DNA of 14,824 nucleotides from Proteiniphilum sp. (GTDB taxonomy: Bacteria > Bacteroidota > Bacteroidia > Bacteroidales > Dysgonomonadaceae), in NCBI GenBank assembly GCA_016649795.1, contig JAENWZ010000025.1:1-14824 (forward strand). Reading direction: 5' to 3'. A program made the translations under genes and the position numbers. Below, one piece after another: positions 12,755 through 14,824 of this stretch. A model generated the notes under the pieces. It had not been told where the DNA came from and did not search any database. It saw nothing but the letters and a program-made list of their open reading frames with translations. Within the stretch, counting starts at the first letter, position 1; each line of letters starts with the position of its first letter.

Positions 12755-12762
12755 CAAAGATA
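12755..12762 (-). promoter_or_regulatory. Candidate -7 element of the cmk-ispH promoter
   Basis: The minus strand reads TATCTTTG, an exact match to TAnnTTTG. Transcription would start near 12748 and give a leader of about 26 nt. No clear TTTG is found 19-21 nt upstream, so the -33 part is weak. Confidence 0.5.
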
Positions 12763-12805
12763 GATTGTTTTTTGCTGAAGTAGATTTAACAGATGTAAAG
12801 AGTAT

Positions 12806-12838
12806 AAAAAGACCTGCCGTAGTATGGAGCAGGTCTTT
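12806..12838 (-). terminator. Intrinsic terminator of pruA
   Basis: AAAGACCTGC (12808-12817) pairs perfectly with GCAGGTCTTT (12829-12838), leaving an 11-nt loop. On the minus strand the stem is followed by a T-run that starts within the stem's final T residues (12810-12806). It begins 33 nt after the pruA stop codon and separates pruA from cmk. Confidence 0.85.
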
Positions 12839-12870
12839 CATAATCAATAGGAAATATGTTTGTTATAATC

Positions 12871-14502
12871 TTATTCTTCTGTGAAGCTGGGGTACATATA
12901 ATCTGTAGCCGGTACAAACGTCTCTTTGATGCACTGGGGCGAAACCCAGCGCAGGAGATTGAAGATGGAACCTGCTTTGTCGTTGGTACCTGAACCGCTT
13001 CCGCCGCCAAACGGCTGTTGATCTACTACTGCACCCGTAGGCTTGTCGTTGATGTAGAAATTACCGGCTGTGTGCATCAGGCGTCTAGTCATCCTCTCAA
13101 TGCGTCCTCTGTCGGCAGAGAAGATAGCTCCTGTCAAGGCATAATCGGTGGTAGTGTCAAGGATATCCATGGTCTCCTCCAGTTTCTTCGGGTCGTAGAC
13201 GTAGATGGTTATGATGGGGCCGAAGAGTTCCTCTTTCATCGTGATATAATCGGGTTTCATTGCTTGAATCACGGTGGGGTATATATAATATCCCTTCGAT
13301 TTATCATAGGTCCCGCCACAGACGATTTCAGCATCGGGAGACAGTTCGGCATCATCGATCACTTTTGCCAGTTTATCGAACGACTCTTCATCGATCACTG
13401 CATTCACAAAATTGCTGAAATTTTCTACTACACCTGTTTTGATCTTTGCAAGGTCTTCACTGACATACTTCTTCACATCGTCCCACAGATTTATGGGGAT
13501 GTATGCACGTGATGCTGCTGAACACTTCTGCCCCTGGTATTCAAAAGCGCCACGTGTGATTGCCGTAGCTATCTGTTTTGCATTGGCCGTTTCATCGGCC
13601 AGGATATAGTCTTTTCCGCCGGTCTCGCCCACGATGCGCGGATAGGATTTGTATTTTGAGATATTTCCGGCTATCGTTCCCCACATGCCGTTGAACACGG
13701 CTGTGGAGCCGGTAAAATGCAATCCTGCAAAATCACGGTGGTTGAATACCACTTCAGCTGCTTCTCTTCCGCCAACATAGACCAGATTGATCACTCCATC
13801 GGGCAGTCCCGCCTCTTTCAGTACCTTCATGATGAGATGAGCTGAGTAGACCGCTGTCCTGGATGGTTTCCATACCACGGTGTTACCCATCAATGCGGGT
13901 GCACCTCCCAGGTTACCTGCAATGGAGGTGAAATTGAACGGCGTGAGTGCGAAGATGAATCCTTCAAGCGGCCGCCATACCATTCGGTTCCAAATGCCGG
14001 GTGATGAGTTGGGCTGCATGGAGTAAATCTCCTGCATGTTTTTTACATTATAGCGGTAGAAATCCACCAGTTCACATACTGCATCGATCTCCGACTGGAA
14101 CGCGTTCTTCGACTGCCCGATCATGGTCACGGCATTAAATTCGGCACGATAGGGTCCTGCAATCAACTCGGCGGCTTTCAGGAAAATGGCTGCACGGCTC
14201 TCCCAATGCATCGATTCCCATGCCGGTTTTGCTTTCAACGCGGCAGCTATAGCCATTTGCACGTGTGTTTTATCACCCTGGTGGTAATGGCCCAACAGAT
14301 GCCGGTAATCGTGCGGTGGACGGATATCCACCAGATTGTGGGTACGTACCTCTTTACCGTCGATGATCATCGGTAGATCGAGCCCACCGTTGTTGAGCTC
14401 TTTCAACTTCAGCTTCAACGCTTCTCTTTCGGGCGATCCCGGAACGTAGCTCTTCACGGGTTCGTTTTTCACTTCGGGTAATTTATATACTCCTTTAGGC
14501 AT
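12871..14502 (-). CDS. pruA: L-glutamate gamma-semialdehyde dehydrogenase (1-pyrroline-5-carboxylate dehydrogenase)
   Basis: This NAD-dependent aldehyde dehydrogenase oxidises glutamate semialdehyde, the open form of pyrroline-5-carboxylate, to glutamate. It is the second step of proline breakdown. The 543 residues match monofunctional P5C dehydrogenases of the eukaryotic/Bacteroidota type. Motifs include ALTPFNFTSIAGN (185-197), the nucleotide-binding FTGSTAVF (263-270), the general-base Glu293 in VGETGGKD, and the catalytic Cys327 in YQGQKCSAASR. EELFGPIITIYVY and QQPFGGGSGSGTNDKAG near the C-terminus are also typical of this subfamily. It is divergent from a probable proline dehydrogenase gene at 14707, which supports the substrate assignment. 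A terminator follows and a promoter match precedes it. Confidence 0.96.
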   Translation of the reverse strand: MPKGVYKLPEVKNEPVKSYVPGSPEREALKLKLKELNNGGLDLPMIIDGKEVRTHNLVDIRPPHDYRHLLGHYHQGDKTHVQMAIAAALKAKPAWESMHWESRAAIFLKAAELIAGPYRAEFNAVTMIGQSKNAFQSEIDAVCELVDFYRYNVKNMQEIYSMQPNSSPGIWNRMVWRPLEGFIFALTPFNFTSIAGNLGGAPALMGNTVVWKPSRTAVYSAHLIMKVLKEAGLPDGVINLVYVGGREAAEVVFNHRDFAGLHFTGSTAVFNGMWGTIAGNISKYKSYPRIVGETGGKDYILADETANAKQIATAITRGAFEYQGQKCSAASRAYIPINLWDDVKKYVSEDLAKIKTGVVENFSNFVNAVIDEESFDKLAKVIDDAELSPDAEIVCGGTYDKSKGYYIYPTVIQAMKPDYITMKEELFGPIITIYVYDPKKLEETMDILDTTTDYALTGAIFSADRGRIERMTRRLMHTAGNFYINDKPTGAVVDQQPFGGGSGSGTNDKAGSIFNLLRWVSPQCIKETFVPATDYMYPSFTEE

Positions 14503-14547
14503 AAGTTAAACTGTTTTTTGTGTGGTTTAATATTTTCTTGAATGATA

Positions 14548-14578
14548 CAAACATACCAAAAAAAGTTTGATTATCACA
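14548..14578 (-). promoter_or_regulatory. Candidate promoter of pruA
   Basis: The minus strand has TGTG (14578-14575), a 19-nt spacer and TATGTTTG (14555-14548), an exact -7 match with a near -33 match. Transcription would start near 14541, with a leader of about 39 nt. Confidence 0.55.
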
Positions 14579-14592
14579 CTCTGAGGTAAAGT

Positions 14593-14622
14593 TTTGTACA
14601 GAGAAAAAAGTTGTTACATTTG
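14593..14622 (+). promoter_or_regulatory. Candidate distal promoter of the proline dehydrogenase gene
   Basis: TTTG (14593-14596) is followed after 18 nt by TACATTTG (14615-14622), an exact -7 match with a full -33 match at slightly short spacing. It points toward the gene at 14707 and would give a leader of about 78 nt. Confidence 0.4.
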
Positions 14623-14646
14623 ACCGAACGCTTTTATTTATCGAAA

Positions 14647-14678
14647 TGTGAAATAGAATAAATTTTTTCCTATTTTTG
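14647..14678 (+). promoter_or_regulatory. Candidate proximal promoter of the proline dehydrogenase gene
   Basis: TGTG (14647-14650), a 20-nt spacer and TATTTTTG (14671-14678) match the Bacteroidota consensus well. Transcription would start near 14685, about 22 nt before the ATG at 14707. It is the better placed of the two plus-strand candidates. Confidence 0.55.
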
Positions 14679-14706
14679 TGCTATATCTAAATACTTTTTT
14701 AAACGC

Positions 14707-14824
14707 ATGCAATCAGGAAAAACCAACTTCATCGATTTCTACAATTCGGAGATCGCTTTTCGTGACCAATCTAATACCAGCCTTCGGGAGGCTTATCAAC
14801 TTTTCAAGGTGATGAACAGGCGGA
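14707..14824 (+). CDS. Probable proline dehydrogenase, N-terminal 39 codons (cut by window edge)
   Basis: The frame opens at ATG 14707 and stays open to the window end. The visible N-terminus includes FIDFYNSEIAFRDQSNTSLR followed by a helix with EAYQLFKVMN. From memory, this matches the start of Bacteroidota proline dehydrogenases, which begin with a short Phe-Asn-(Thr/Ser)-Glu-(Ile/Val)-Ala-Phe segment, a Ser-Asn/Asp turn, and an aromatic helix ending in LFK. Proline dehydrogenase is an FAD enzyme that oxidises proline to pyrroline-5-carboxylate. The divergent pruA encodes the next step, which strongly supports the call. No FAD-binding residues fall within the visible part, so the identification depends on the N-terminal pattern and the neighbour. 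Confidence 0.72.
   Translation, partial: MQSGKTNFIDFYNSEIAFRDQSNTSLREAYQLFKVMNRR

Overview
The window looks like chromosomal DNA from a member of the Bacteroidota, most likely order Bacteroidales. The evidence is the style of the proteins (Bacteroidales-type PdxJ, MmdA and a lamin-tail/OadG lipoprotein), the absence of Shine-Dalgarno sequences, and several intergenic matches to the Bacteroidota promoter (-33 TTTG, about 19-21 nt, -7 TAnnTTTG). I cannot fix the genus. Dysgonomonadaceae-like fermenters are a guess. No rRNA, tRNA, CRISPR array, phage or insertion sequence was seen, and no gene-free stretch exceeds 300 bases.

Layout. (1) Bases 1-2416, minus strand: pdxJ, then exbB, exbD and the N-terminal part of a tonB-type gene. 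This is a vitamin B6 gene followed by the inner-membrane motor that energises outer-membrane transport. The spacers hold an imperfect leader duplication (upstream of exbB) and an 8-bp-periodic repeat array (between exbB and exbD). (2) Bases 2653-3966, plus strand: a small ACT-like protein that resembles the tail of a CBS-domain protein but lacks the CBS domains, then nadK. (3) Bases 3970-9934, minus strand: a seven-gene operon for methylmalonyl-CoA epimerase and a biotin-dependent, probably Na+-pumping methylmalonyl-CoA decarboxylase. Its order is epimerase, carboxyltransferase (alpha), lamin-tail/OadG lipoprotein (gamma-like), biotin carrier, beta subunit A, beta subunit B, and a 58-residue gamma-like membrane protein. 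(4) Bases 10046-12722, minus strand: cmk-ispH (overlapping reading frames), an intrinsic terminator on the ispH stop codon, then pfkA with its own promoter. (5) Bases 12871-14824: pruA (minus) and the start of a probable proline dehydrogenase gene (plus), divergently transcribed, which together oxidise proline to glutamate.

How the genes work together. The decarboxylase operon fits the propionate branch of Bacteroidales fermentation. The epimerase interconverts the methylmalonyl-CoA stereoisomers, and the alpha subunit moves the carboxyl group to carrier biotin. A membrane beta/gamma unit then releases CO2 coupled to Na+ export, leaving propionyl-CoA. Methylmalonyl-CoA mutase is not in the window.

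The most unusual feature is that this operon carries two diverged, apparently intact beta subunits and two different gamma-like proteins. That suggests two membrane pump modules served by one carboxyltransferase and one biotin carrier. The second gamma is a 58-residue gene that could easily be missed. It ends 3 bases from the convergent nadK stop codon.
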